Shown here piece after piece: positions 1-11,503 of a stretch of 64,000 nt of DNA. Position 1 is the first letter of the stretch. Each line of letters begins with the position of its first letter. The notes beneath the pieces were generated by a model. That model did no database searches. It saw only the letters and a list, made by a program, of their open reading frames with translations, and was not told the origin of the DNA. The position numbers were made by a program, and so were the translations under genes. This DNA comes from Brassica napus. Its lineage: Eukaryota; Streptophyta; Magnoliopsida; Brassicales; Brassicaceae. The DNA is taken from positions 9,526,466 through 9,590,465 of the forward strand of contig NC_063439.1 of the NCBI RefSeq assembly GCF_020379485.1, read 5' to 3'.

Positions 1-2651
1 CTTTCTCATTTGATAAGCTGAAATCTGTCCAGGTTAAACCCCAGTTAAGGTTGGAGGAGGAGGAGGATGAAGCCAAAGCAGCTCTGATGGGAAGAATTCA
101 GCGTTTGACAAAACTAATCTTGGTTTCAACAAAAAGTTCCCTGCAAGGAAAAGCTTCTGTAAAACCTGACCATATATGGAGGCATACTTTTGGAGAGGAA
201 GAGGTATGTACGGTAAATCCAAAGTTGTTTTGAGGATATCATTCCATCTTGGTGGGAGGCTAGTATTTGTTTTTCTAGACTGTATGTCATATGTTAGTGA
301 TGCTTAACTTTACACCATGATTTCCGCAGCTAGCTTACTTGCCCGATAGAAGAAGGGAGAACATGGCTGATGATAATGCTAGAAGCGCAGTTTCTGAACA
401 TTCCAGGGAGCCAAGAGATGGTGGAACTAGTGGCCTGGATGAGATGACAAAGGACCGGAAAAAGAATAAGACTCGTGGAGGAATGCTTGGCTGGCTAAAA
501 CTGAAAGTAAGTTCTAGTCTTCCTTACTGTGTATCAAAATGCCTTGGTGGAATTAGTACACGATGTGAACTGATATTAAGAATGATCCTGGTTAACTAAT
601 CTAAACTTTAGCCTTTAGAGTTAAAGGGGTGGAGATTTGGAATTAAGTTTTAAAATTTCATAAAATAAAAAATTAAAATTAAAATTTTGAAAATAAAAAT
701 TTGAAAAATAGTTTCAAAAATATTTCGAATTACAAAATTTTTTTTTGAAAACATATAATCTGAAACTTAAAAAAAAATATTTTTATTTTTATTTATTTAT
801 TTGTATTTATATATCTACGGTATTAAAGTCTTTTTATTTGAAAATGTTGGTCATTTTTCTCCTTAGGATCTATTTTGTGATAAAAACTTGAAAATGGTCT
901 ATTTAGGAGAATTGCCCATCCTCAAAATCATACGAAATATTTTACGTGCTAACCGTTTTAGCGTCGGCAAAATATGATTCACAACCTGTTAAATACAAGG
1001 CTCATAATATGTATGCTGCAGAAATCTGATGGTGTGGCTGGGACATTACTGACTGATGGTAACCAGAACTCTACAAATGGATCTGCTTCTTCTTCCTCTA
1101 AGTGCGCACAAACAAAATCAACCAGGAGAGATAAAGCAGCAACAAACAAGTCTTTTCCAGAAAGAACTGTGGCCGAAGACTTATTCAGTGCAGCTGTTGG
1201 ATCAGGAGACCCTTCTCTGGTGAGATGATATTGTTTTACCAAATTCTTGTTGCTTCTGTGATTATACATGGCATTTCCTAGGTTTTTAAAGTGGTCATTC
1301 TGTAGCATATTACTGACATAACCAGCAAAATGATGTACTACGATAGATTGCAACTACTATTGCGGATCAAATGGATCTTCTTCACGAGCAAACAAAAATA
1401 CTAGTTGGGGAAGTAGCATTGCGTACCAGTTCATTGAAAAGGCTTTCTGAACAAGCTGCTCGCAACCCTGAAGATTTCCATATCAGAGTGAGCTTTCCTT
1501 CCGTGTGATATCCTTCCATAACAATGCTTAAATTATATTAGCATATAACATAGTGCTACTTTCATGTTTGCATTGTTGACTGCAGGATCAAATGCAAAAA
1601 CTGGAAGATGAAATCAGCGAAAAGAAGAATCAAATACGTGCACTCGAGCAACAGATGATTGAAAGTTTCGGAATGAGTCATACCACAGACTCTCTTGGAA
1701 TGTCCCAGGTTGATGCAGAAAAACAAGAGTTGTTGTTTTATTCAGGACTCTCTCTGCTTATATGAATCCAATTCAAAACACTTGTCAGACAATATTTTCT
1801 TGTGTCTGTTTGATATAGGTTCTGTCAAAGCTCACTACGCAACTAAATGAGAAAATCTTCGAACATGAGGTACTCATTTCTCTTTGCTCTCATTACTTGT
1901 CAAGTTGTTTATAATCAGATTTGGTGACGATATTTTTCCCATGAAACGCCTTTTTCAAGATAAAGTCTGCAGACAATAGGATACTTCAGGAGCAGCTCGA
2001 GATAACTGTAAGTCAAAACTCCATTTATTTATTTGTGATGTCCGAACAGTTTGAGATTCATCAGATTTAAAGTTTATGATTACTTAATATGCACAGAAAT
2101 CAGAGAAGGCTGAGATGCAGGAGACAATCATGCTGCTAAGGCAACAACTGGATTCATTAGCCGAGAGACAATCAACATATACACAGCAGCAGAACGCAGC
2201 AGACGAATCAGCAGGAAGGAATACTCACAACAGAAATGGTGATGAGTTGTCAGAAATCTATTCTGGAGCAGGAACACCGACCAGCGTGATGAGCTTAAAT
2301 AGAGTTTTTGCTCAGGAAGAGACTAAAGATATCAAAAACGGAACAACCCTCAACTCTCAGGTATCTTTCTCATACATAGCAAGTTTGCTACTTTCTTCAT
2401 CTTCCAGACGCACCAAGTCACTGTAATAATCATGTTATCGGTCATTCGACTAGGCTTTGGAAATAGAGAATCTGAAGAAGGAGAATATGAGACTGATTGA
2501 GGAAAAAGATGAGCTTGGAAAACTTAATAACAAACTCACAGAGGAAGCCTCTTATGCTAAAGAATTGGCGTCTGCTGCAGCAGTAGAGCTCCAGAATTTG
2601 GCTGAAGAAGTTACTAGACTCTGCAATGAAAATGCGAAACTGAGCAAGTGA
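1..2651 (+). CDS. MKRP1: Kinesin-like protein, KIN-7/MKRP1 type, 3' part (5' end outside window)
   Basis: C-terminal stalk of a plant KIN-7 kinesin; the motor domain lies left of the window. Exons read as 1-203, 330-506, 1022-1219, 1347-1487, 1586-1708, 1819-1869, 1960-2007, 2097-2360 and 2454-2651, and every complete exon is a multiple of three. Visible features are an acidic start (LEEEEDEAKAAL), the KIN-7 segment RIQRLTKLILVSTK, a basic DRRKK-rich linker, the IADQMDLLHEQTKIL region and long coiled coils (KLEDEISEKKNQIRALEQQM; LEIENLKKENMRLIEEKDEL) up to a stop at 2651. The Arabidopsis neighbour At1g21730 is MKRP1, described as a mitochondria-targeted kinesin, and the next gene here also fits that order. 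The targeting end is not visible. The intron 507-1021 is unusually AT-rich. Confidence 0.88.
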
Positions 2652-3471
2652 AAAAAGCTCCAGAGACTCCAGCATTCAAGATAATGCTGCAAAGTAGAGA
2701 TCATCTTCATTGAACTATAATGCAAATCTCAGACTAGTTGAATGCTTCTGATGCTTCAAAGGAGCAATGGTGTTTTTGGAGAATATGATGCTTCTATCTC
2801 CCAAAAGACATTCATCTGTCTTTGAATCTAATTCTAATGGCTGAGATGACAAACAAATGATGTAAATATTCTCACAAATGTGTTTTCTTGCTCTTTGTGA
2901 CTACTGCTTTTTGTATGTTCACTTCCTAGTTCGAACCGACGATGTTGCAACGAGACCAACTATTAGTTTTTCAGCTCAACTTTATTGGCTATATATGATT
3001 GATTTAATCTTTGAAATTTGGCAAAACCAAACTAACTAACAGATCTCCTACACATTCTTTTAGAAGATCGTAATGAGAAGTTCTTGTCAAACATTAGTTT
3101 TTGAATATATGAAGGTGTGTAATAAATTGGATTGTGTAGTTTGCATAAACAAAATCTGCAATCTCATCTTTTTCTCTAAAAGCAAAACCAAAGCAATTGG
3201 AATGATGTTAATGGAGATGGAAGCATGATGTTGTTTGTGAAAAGAAAGAGGAACAGAGATCTCTATGTTAAAAGTTCCATTATCCAAAATACACTTACGA
3301 ACACCCCTCAGACTTTTTAAATTCACCAGAACCACTTTTACTTTTAATACAGATTATTCTAAAAGAAAAAAAACTCAAAACTTTCACATCATCTTTATTC
3401 TGTTTTTCATTTTGTTTAATAACAGTTTTTTCGTTTGCTCTCCAACTTGACAAAGGTCGTTACTCGTATTC

Positions 3472-4576
3472 ACCTAATAGTGTTGTACTTTTTTTTTTTT
3501 TCGTCAAGTTTTTTTTTATTAAATAGAAACGGGCCTATCCCAATAACCTTACAAAATAGCATGCCCACGGCCCGATTAGCTAAACAAACACCAAGGTAAA
3601 AAAAAACGGGCCTTAAGCCCAACAGCCCAAAACCGACACTGCCCAAATCCAACGACACATGTCGGCTTAACTTCTTCTTGTCTCTTTCCGGCGGTTCGGC
3701 CGACCGGTTCAGAACCGTCGAACTTGTCACGGGGGGCTTCATCGGACTAACCGAAAGCTCATCCCCAACATCAGACGCCATCTCACGACCATTAAAACCG
3801 AGACTCGATACCTCAACTCTCCTTCTCTTGTCGTCGTAACCGATGGTGGAGAGCGTCATCTTCGACCGAGAGCTCATCCTTTTTCCGAGCATACACCTTG
3901 ACGACAAGATCCATAACACCGTTTCCACCAGAACCCAACTAGTACCCAAACCCAACAGACAACAGGTCCTAACCCGACCGCGTAGAGCAAACGTGAGCCT
4001 CTACCTTCCGGAACCAAAACCGACAGCGTAGAGCTGTGTGAGCCTCTACCTTTCGGAGCCAAAACCGACGAAGAAGGAGCATAGATTACCTCATCTTCCC
4101 GGGAATTTGAACCGGCGTCGGCGAAGCTGAAGGAGCCTCCACCTCCCGGAGAAAAGCCGGCGTCGACGGATCTGTGGTAGCCTCCATCTCCCGGAACCAC
4201 CACTCGAACATGCAAGCCGATCTTCTCACGCCATGGCCTCCACGCGAGCGCGTCGTCCCTCCAAACGAGGAAACCACCTTCGGATGATGGCTCCAATCCA
4301 GAGCTCCGACAAGGCACTCAGTGATAGGCGACGGAGAAGAAGCAAAAAAAAACATTTTGACGGAAAGAGGAAGGATCCGGCGGCGGCACGGACGCTCACG
4401 CGCCGGCCTTACGCCGGATCCGATCTCAGATCTCCTTTCTCTCTCCTTTCTCTCTCCTTTCTCTCTTACCGACCTTTTTTCAGACTAACTAGAAACCAAT
4501 TATCCTCTCTCTTCTTTCGAAATATTATTATTTTGTATCAGTCTTTCAGATTCATGAGGACCTAATAGTGTTGTAC
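3472..4576 (-). mobile_element. Retroposed non-LTR-type element with 17-bp target-site duplication
   Basis: The 17-bp direct repeat ACCTAATAGTGTTGTAC flanks the element at 3472-3488 and 4560-4576. Immediately inside the left copy is a run of 13 T (3489-3501), which is the poly(A) tail of an element lying on the minus strand. The body is about 1.07 kb. The minus-strand 5' end is CT/GA-rich, and open but unrecognised reading frames follow (4355-4086 and 4317-3874). No reverse transcriptase or RNase H motif is visible, so this looks like a nonautonomous or internally deleted LINE derivative, or a retroposed transcript. The identical TSD copies suggest a fairly recent insertion. Confidence 0.75.
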
Positions 4577-6298
4577 ATAAACAAACTATCCTCCTTTTAT
4601 ATTTAACTAATGTTGAACACCATTATCGTATTCACACTAATGTCCATTGTCCACCAACGCTTATGTCACACGCTCATGCGCGTAAAAGAAACACTACGCA
4701 TTGAAAATAAGAAACTACTAGCCTAGTATTTATCTATTCTAAGACTTAGTCAGAAGTATATGTCATATTTCTCCAAGTCACATGGTCATGTAACGCGTCA
4801 GTCTTCATGGGGTTTTGAATAAACATTTCCACTTTTAAAATAAAATAAAAAAATTGGGGTTTGGTTTTGATTGTTGGGCATTCAAGATTCCTCTCTTTTG
4901 GGTGCTCTTGGAATATTAATTACGACGGATTAGGTTAACCGATGTACTTGTTGATTAATACATCAACGTTAGGGCTTATTCAAGAAAGTTTTCAACGCCG
5001 CCTGCGATACGCCTTGGTTATTGACTTCTAGTTGATATTCTTATGATATGTTATTTCTACAAGGTTGACAAATAAAAATGGTGACCACTTATATCTTCAT
5101 GATTAAGCAATTCATGTTCTCATAGAGAGTTTTTTCCTTTTATATCGAGTTGATATGTCGGAAGAAAAACGCAAAGGTTAATTTAAGTACTTAACAAGAT
5201 ATTTAATTAGACAGAAATTTCTCAAGAAATAACGAAACCTTGGGTATTCACCCGTACCAACCACAAAAGTACACGATTGCAGCTTGATTTTTATATTTGT
5301 TTACCAAACTGATTGGAAATAGATCACTGCATGGACTCCATGAAGTGAAACTATATAAATCGTCTATGGAAAAGATGACATCGAAGAAACCTAGAACGGA
5401 TGGTGTTCCCTCACCAAGGGAGCTTAGTTTTGACATGAAAGCAAACGTATTTCTTAATGATATTTAATTGTCATCAAATTTTTGATTTGTGAAATGCATA
5501 AAAAGTCAAAGATATGGAGCTAAAAGGACGGGTGGGTGGGGCTGAGTTCGACGCCATCAAATGATGACGCATCAAGTCGAAACTCATGGTGAGCCCCCCA
5601 AGCGATTAGTTATAAAGATTTAGGGTCTTAAGTGGTATGATGTTCATCAAAAACCTTTTGAGAAGATTTACACACAACAAATACAAAAAATTTATTCTTC
5701 CTTTTTCTAATGTCGAACATTTTAAAATGTTTTATCTCAATAAGATTACGCACTTTGTTAAATATGTCAAATGATGATGCATATCGTGGAAAAAATACAG
5801 AGAACCAAAAGCAATAAAAAGTGATTATGTCAACAAATAGAGTTGGTTAACCATAAAGATTGGTATTAGAGTTGCGGAGTTAACGTAAAAAAAGGATAAA
5901 ATGTGGAGTAAGAAATAACCACGTACCACCGTTGTCGTCTATCTTATCTCCGTGCAGTTAGCTCACCATTTGTTTGGACATTATGTAACAACTAACAACC
6001 ATTAAGAATTAATTAAGATTCAAAAGTGATATCATCACTTCATTAATTACCTCACTAACTTTATCACTGATTATTGCATGATTCTCTACCTGATTAATTG
6101 TAAATAGGTACTCGTAATTAATTGTGCTAGTATTTTTTAAGAGTTTGTTTTTACGTATACACATTAACTTACTTTGAAAAAAAGAGTACACACATTAACA
6201 AAGTACACTCAAATGACCAACTACATTATTCGTACTTAATGTACAAATTTGTGAGTTATCAATTATGTTGGTACGTCGTAGTTTGAGAGAAAATAATA

Positions 6299-6571
6299 CT
6301 CCTTCCGTTCTCCAAGTTAAGTAAGATTTTTTTAGATTTTTTTAGATTTTTTTTCTTGTTCTGTAAAGATAAATTTTCTAATATTGTAAAGGTACTTTTT
6401 ATATTTTTGAGAAACATTAATTGAGAATATTTGAATTGATTAAATTTCATTGGTGGAAAATTATTGGAAAATGTATAATAAAATAAAAAATAAATTAAAT
6501 TATAAATATTTATTAAATTTTTAATAAGATTAACTGTAGAAAATCTTACTTACGGGAACAGATGGATGGAG
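6299..6571. mobile_element. Stowaway-like MITE
   Basis: A 273-bp AT-rich element with imperfect terminal inverted repeats. The left end reads CTCCTTCCGTTCTCCAAGTT, and the right end on the opposite strand reads CTCCATCCATCTGTTCCCGT. Both run inward into a matching AAGTAAGATTTT segment. TA dinucleotides at 6297-6298 and 6572-6573 fit a TA target duplication. The CTCC(C/T)TCCG terminus and TA target are typical of Stowaway (Tc1/mariner-related) MITEs. There is no coding capacity. Confidence 0.7.
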
Positions 6572-7679
6572 TATTACTAACTTTGCGTTTCTTCGAATGC
6601 ATTGCATAATATTTTTTTTTTGTAAAAACTATTATAGCAAAGGGTTTAATATATATACATATATATATATATACTATAAGTTGTTTTTAGCAAAATGTTA
6701 AAATATGCTAACTTTTTAATTATTACAATGTTTACCCGTTCCATAATTCCATTAATAACTCTTGAGATGGCTTATATTTTCTAATCATCATATCGATATT
6801 ACATTAATGAAAACCCAGTAAAAGTCATGTTATTTTATCACCCAGACGAGATCTTGGAGTTCTCTTACATATCTTCTTACACATACCATCAACTTTCTAA
6901 AACGTATACTAATAGTTAATCACTTAACTGTATACATACTAGATCATGATGAGAGAAGCATGGGTTACATGCATATATATATATAAAGATAATGTAATTA
7001 AACACGGCAATAATTATTAACCTAACTCTACTGTCGCTTTTTTTTTCTTCTTCTCCCCCTTTTTGATAAGCTATTGTTGCTTTTCGTCCTCTCCCTATAT
7101 GCTTAGATCTTGATTATGTCGATTACTGCATGCCAACTTTGTTACCAAATTTATCAGTGGCCAGTCCTCTAGCTTCGGTTTCTTGTAGTCTTTTAAGACT
7201 TTAGCAGACTAGCAGTTAGTAAAACTAATAACATGACTACACATGTTTGAGTTGGATTATATAACTAGAATTACATAGTAGCATTTAAATGACAAAATCA
7301 AAAGGGCTTATTGGCTAAATAGCTATATTTCAGTGTGAAATTAGGTAAGTAACACTGATTTTGACATAATTAAATGTTAGACTTTTTGGTCACATTTTCT
7401 CCGGTTCTGCCCCTTCATATAAACGGTTGCCAGTTACAATTCCTAAAATAAGCGACGTGGTGTTTTCCAGTGGAATATAAACACATACATACCGATACGC
7501 AGATGAGAGGCCAGTTGTATTTATCACATATGATAGAAAATTATGAAAGAAAATGAGTGGATAATAAGAATACCAATTCAGAACATTTCTATTCTATATG
7601 ACACAATAGTATATGTCACGATGTAAAGGTCAAATAGCATAGAAGTGTAAAACCTCAGTAAACACACAGAGAAATATAT

Positions 7680-8470
7680 ACTACACCCTATTAACTAATC
7701 ACTAAACTTTACACAGAAATATGACCTCAATGTGAACCCCAATCTTCAAATGGCAAACCCAATATGCCAGAAACTAACCCTTTTTTAATCATCACTAAAC
7801 CCTAAAAGGAAATATAAACCCTAAAAGGAAATATAAACCCTAACCCAATTATGAAACTAAAACTTTTCCATATTAATTAACTCTCTATCCAATCTTCAAA
7901 TGGAGAACCCAATATGCCAGAAACTAGCCCCTCCTCAATAATCACTATACCCTATACAAAAATATAAACCCTCATCCTAAGTCACTTCAAATCTTTGATA
8001 AACTAAACCTATCAACTAATCACTAAACCCTACACGGAAATATAAACCCTAATCCAATGTCAACCCCAATCTTTTATAAATTAAACCTAAATTTTAAAAT
8101 GTCAGTAAAATGCAATACCATTTTACATAAGGCATATAGAATAGAAAATGTGAAAATGTAGTTACAATCTAAAGATCATCTTAACACATTTCTCAAATGT
8201 TGATATGGCTATACTTTCATGAAATGTGGTTATGCTTGCCCAAATGTCAACCCAATCGTACATAACTAAACCCTATCAACTAATCATTAAACTCTACATG
8301 AAAATATAAATCCTAATCCAATATCCAATGTCAACCTCAATCTTTTTTAAACTAAATCAAAACCACTAATCACTAGACCCAACATAGAAATATAAATTAT
8401 AATCCAATGTTAATCATAATCTTTCATAAACTAAATCCAAATTTCGAAATGCCAGTAAGATGCATTTCCA
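7680..8470. repeat. Degenerate tandem repeat with telomere-like CCCTAAA words
   Basis: A phrase of the form CACTAAACCCTA..GGAAATATAAACCCTAA..CCAATGTCAACC..AATCTTTTATAAA recurs in degenerate form near 7698, 7794, 7942, 8021, 8286 and 8370. A second phrase (GCCAGTAAGATGCA..CCATTCTACAT..GCATATAGAATAGAAA) occurs near 8095 and 8448. The unit is roughly 80 bp but irregular. CCCTAAA-like words inside the unit mimic plant telomere repeats but are not a telomeric array. Confidence 0.55.
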
Positions 8471-10292
8471 TTCTACATGAGCATATAGAATAGAAACGGT
8501 GTGAAACGATATAAAACAGTAAATATTGTTCAGATTTTAAAGTGTTTACAATTGAGGGAAAGGAAGTAATGCTTACACCAAATTTAAATTGATTGTATGG
8601 AAAGAAATTAAGATTGACGGCATTTAAAAAAAAATAGGTGGAAGAGACAACATCATATGAATATCATTTCCATTCAATATCACATTGTATTATGTTTTAT
8701 TTGATGTCATAATAAATTTTATTCCATTTACGTTCAACATATTATTTCTCTTTACAAAATCATATACACACTAATATAAAACACATTTAGGCACCGATAC
8801 AAAACTAATATCAAGAGAACATGAAATAACAACGAACAAGATTGAACCCTCTTATGCATTCTTGACCACCTCAATCCAAAGGAAGTTGAAATATTTGTTA
8901 ATCCGTCTTTCCAGTGAGTTCAAAACATGTCTCAACCAATCTACTTGGAAGGCCTAATTCGTCCATGCCAAACCTAAGGAACTAAGTAAGAGGGAAACAT
9001 TGTTATAATAGAGTAATTCATTCTATTTTATATAGAAAATATTTTTTTTATTTCAAACAATACGATTGTTGATAAAGAATGATAGCACATATGTTACAGA
9101 TCATTCAATTCCATCTCAAGTAGAATAGGTTGTCAATTGATTCCATCTCAGATAGCATAGTTCGAACATATAGTTTTCCTATTCCATCTCAAATAAAATA
9201 AGCGTAAGAAATTTCACGCATACAAGTTGTATTATAGATGCTATTCCATACAACAAATTATATTACTATACTATTTATTATGTATTTCTCCTAAAATTCA
9301 AAATCAAGAACAATCGAGGAAACCAAAACCCTAAATCAATTGGTGAACTTCTACGCAAAAATCAGATCCGACATGCAATGGTACGAGGTTGTAGATTTAC
9401 CAATTATAGTACTCTAATTCCGACAATAGCCCAAATAGAAAAGAAAAATAACAACATATGAAGAGATTTGAAGGTAAACACCTGAGAACTTAATGTAGTT
9501 CCAGAGATCTGAGAAGAATCAACGGTGTGAAGTAAAATAGAAACGGTTTGGTACTACTCGCCGCTGACACCCTAACGCTGTTGTGTGACAGACGATTTCA
9601 GATGAGAAGAAGAGGATACGCTTGCAAATAATGAAGAAGAAGTCAACAATTCAATGTTAATCCGGTGAAGGTGATGATGTGCAACAAAGCGGTGTCGGAG
9701 AGCAATGAAAGGATACAAAGTTACTAAGGAATAAAAAAGAAAGATGTGAAGTCAGTAAAGCCACGTTATACTTTTTAGATATAATAATTAAGAATTTTTT
9801 TTTTTGTTTCAGGTTTCGCCGGTTGCAGGAAAGGGCAATATTGTATTAATTTATAAAGTTAACACCGTGTATAGAAATGTTAGAGAAAATGGCTATGCAA
9901 TGAATTATACGTTTTTGTCTGGTTATACACCCCAATTCCCCAAATCAAAATACCAAACTCAACATTAAATAAGTGTACTCATCAAAATATTTGTAACATA
10001 TTTTATTTTGAACTGAGAAATTAAACTATAAGACTATATAATATGAAATCGATATGTTAGCGAGCTTTGGAGGGTGGATTATACTAGTTTTAGTAAAATG
10101 AAATGATTATAGTGACATGTGTTAATTATAATATAGATCTACTATATATGAGTTTGATGGTGGCCAGAAATAGGTAGACATCACAGGCACAACATCAACT
10201 AAAAAAATACAATAAAAGTTTGAATTTTAAAGAATCAATTTTGAAATTCCAAGTTTGGGACGAGAAGGTGCATGCGAACCGGATATGACAAG

Positions 10293-10321
10293 CACGTGAA
10301 AACTCGATTTGGCATCACGTG
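10293..10321. promoter_or_regulatory. Pair of G-boxes (CACGTG)
   Basis: Two perfect CACGTG hexamers lie at 10293-10298 and 10316-10321, about 1.2 kb upstream of the DUF630/632 start codon. G-boxes are bound by plant bZIP and bHLH factors. The close pair is suggestive, but the distance to the gene leaves its role open. Confidence 0.35.
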
Positions 10322-11503
10322 ACTAGCACACTTTCCCAATGGCATGTTTCAGCTTTTCTTCTTCTTATTAGCTAGCCTCAAGCCCCTATCTCTACTCGTA
10401 ACATGTTCATGTTTCCTTCATGCATTTGTTTATTAGTTTTTCACTTATTTTCGAGCATTGAGCCCATTTCTCATTGATTTCAAAGAAAAAATCATCAAAT
10501 TTTCTACTGGTAACTTTAATGTTTTACATTTCCAATGTCCATCGATATCCTATACTCTGTTTAAATGCAAATATGTATTTGTGTAATCTATAGAACCATC
10601 ATATTATTGGACTAACAATTTATTTAAAAGACTTGAAACTAAAACGAAAAATGTTTTGGCATAGTTATAAGTTTTAATTAATACTGTCTCTGTTTCTTTT
10701 TCCTTGTTTTTAAAATACGTACTGTTAGCCTCAATAAAACTAACTAAACCTGTCAATTTATCACGAACATGTAACGTATAAAGTATCAAAAAGTTTTAGT
10801 TACCAGTTTATTTGTCTTCGGTTATCCACAATACCTGCCAGTTTATAACATTCTACCTACCAAACTATAGACACTTTTTACTGTACATTTAATTTACAAT
10901 TTGAGGAGTATATAGTTCAAACTTTTCTACTTTTCCTTTTTCTTGAAACTCGTTAAAGAGTAAAAAGATAAAAGTGAAAGTAATAGGGCAAAAGGGTAAA
11001 AAGCGAAAAGTAGGGAAGAAAGTGAAATTAAATGCTCGTCTCTACCACTTTCTTCAATACTAGCATTTAATTTTCGCCCCAGATCCCTAGCTTCCTTACA
11101 CACATCCCTATCCGTTAAATTTCGTAGACAACAAACTTAATTGCAACAAGACGAATCCTTTTTTTTTTATAATAGTTATTAAATTTAACTCGAAAACCCT
11201 TTTTGCTTTCTCTCTCTCTCTCCTCTGTTTAGTGTCTGCTACGGGTCTCGTTTAAAGAAATCAGCAAACCCATGGATTCTTCTGTCACTCTCTCGCATGC
11301 ACGAGAGCTCTCTTGTACGTTTAATTTAACCCCCACCCCTTTTGTTTTCTTCCTCCCCATAACGACAAATCACTAATCTTTTTTGAATTTCTTCAATCCT
11401 CTGTTTCTCTCTCTCTCTCACACACTCTGTTTTCTCCGATTTGAAAGCAAGATGGTCTTCCCGTTGTCCTTTCAGCCAAAAGCATGAGACTTGAGACTAC
11501 GGA

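Larger units (their letters stand above)
4577..11503. other. Long gene-free interval
   Basis: No coding region is supported in about 6.9 kb between the kinesin end and the DUF630/632 gene. The interval is AT-rich and holds a Stowaway-like MITE (6299-6571), a degenerate repeat tract (about 7680-8470) and a possibly transposon-derived GC-richer patch near 9300-9760. The final 600 bp are promoter-like: AAAG-rich DNA at 10975-11020, pyrimidine-rich tracts near 11206-11225 and 11400-11420, and two G-boxes at 10293 and 10316. The short open frames here have no recognisable motif. Confidence 0.6.

Noticed and set aside
4086..4565. Open frames inside the 3.5-4.6 kb retroposon as host genes
   Set aside because: They lie wholly within TSD-bounded element DNA and show no known domain.
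7794..8060. Interstitial telomere
   Set aside because: CCCTAAA words are separated by unrelated sequence and are not in head-to-tail arrays.
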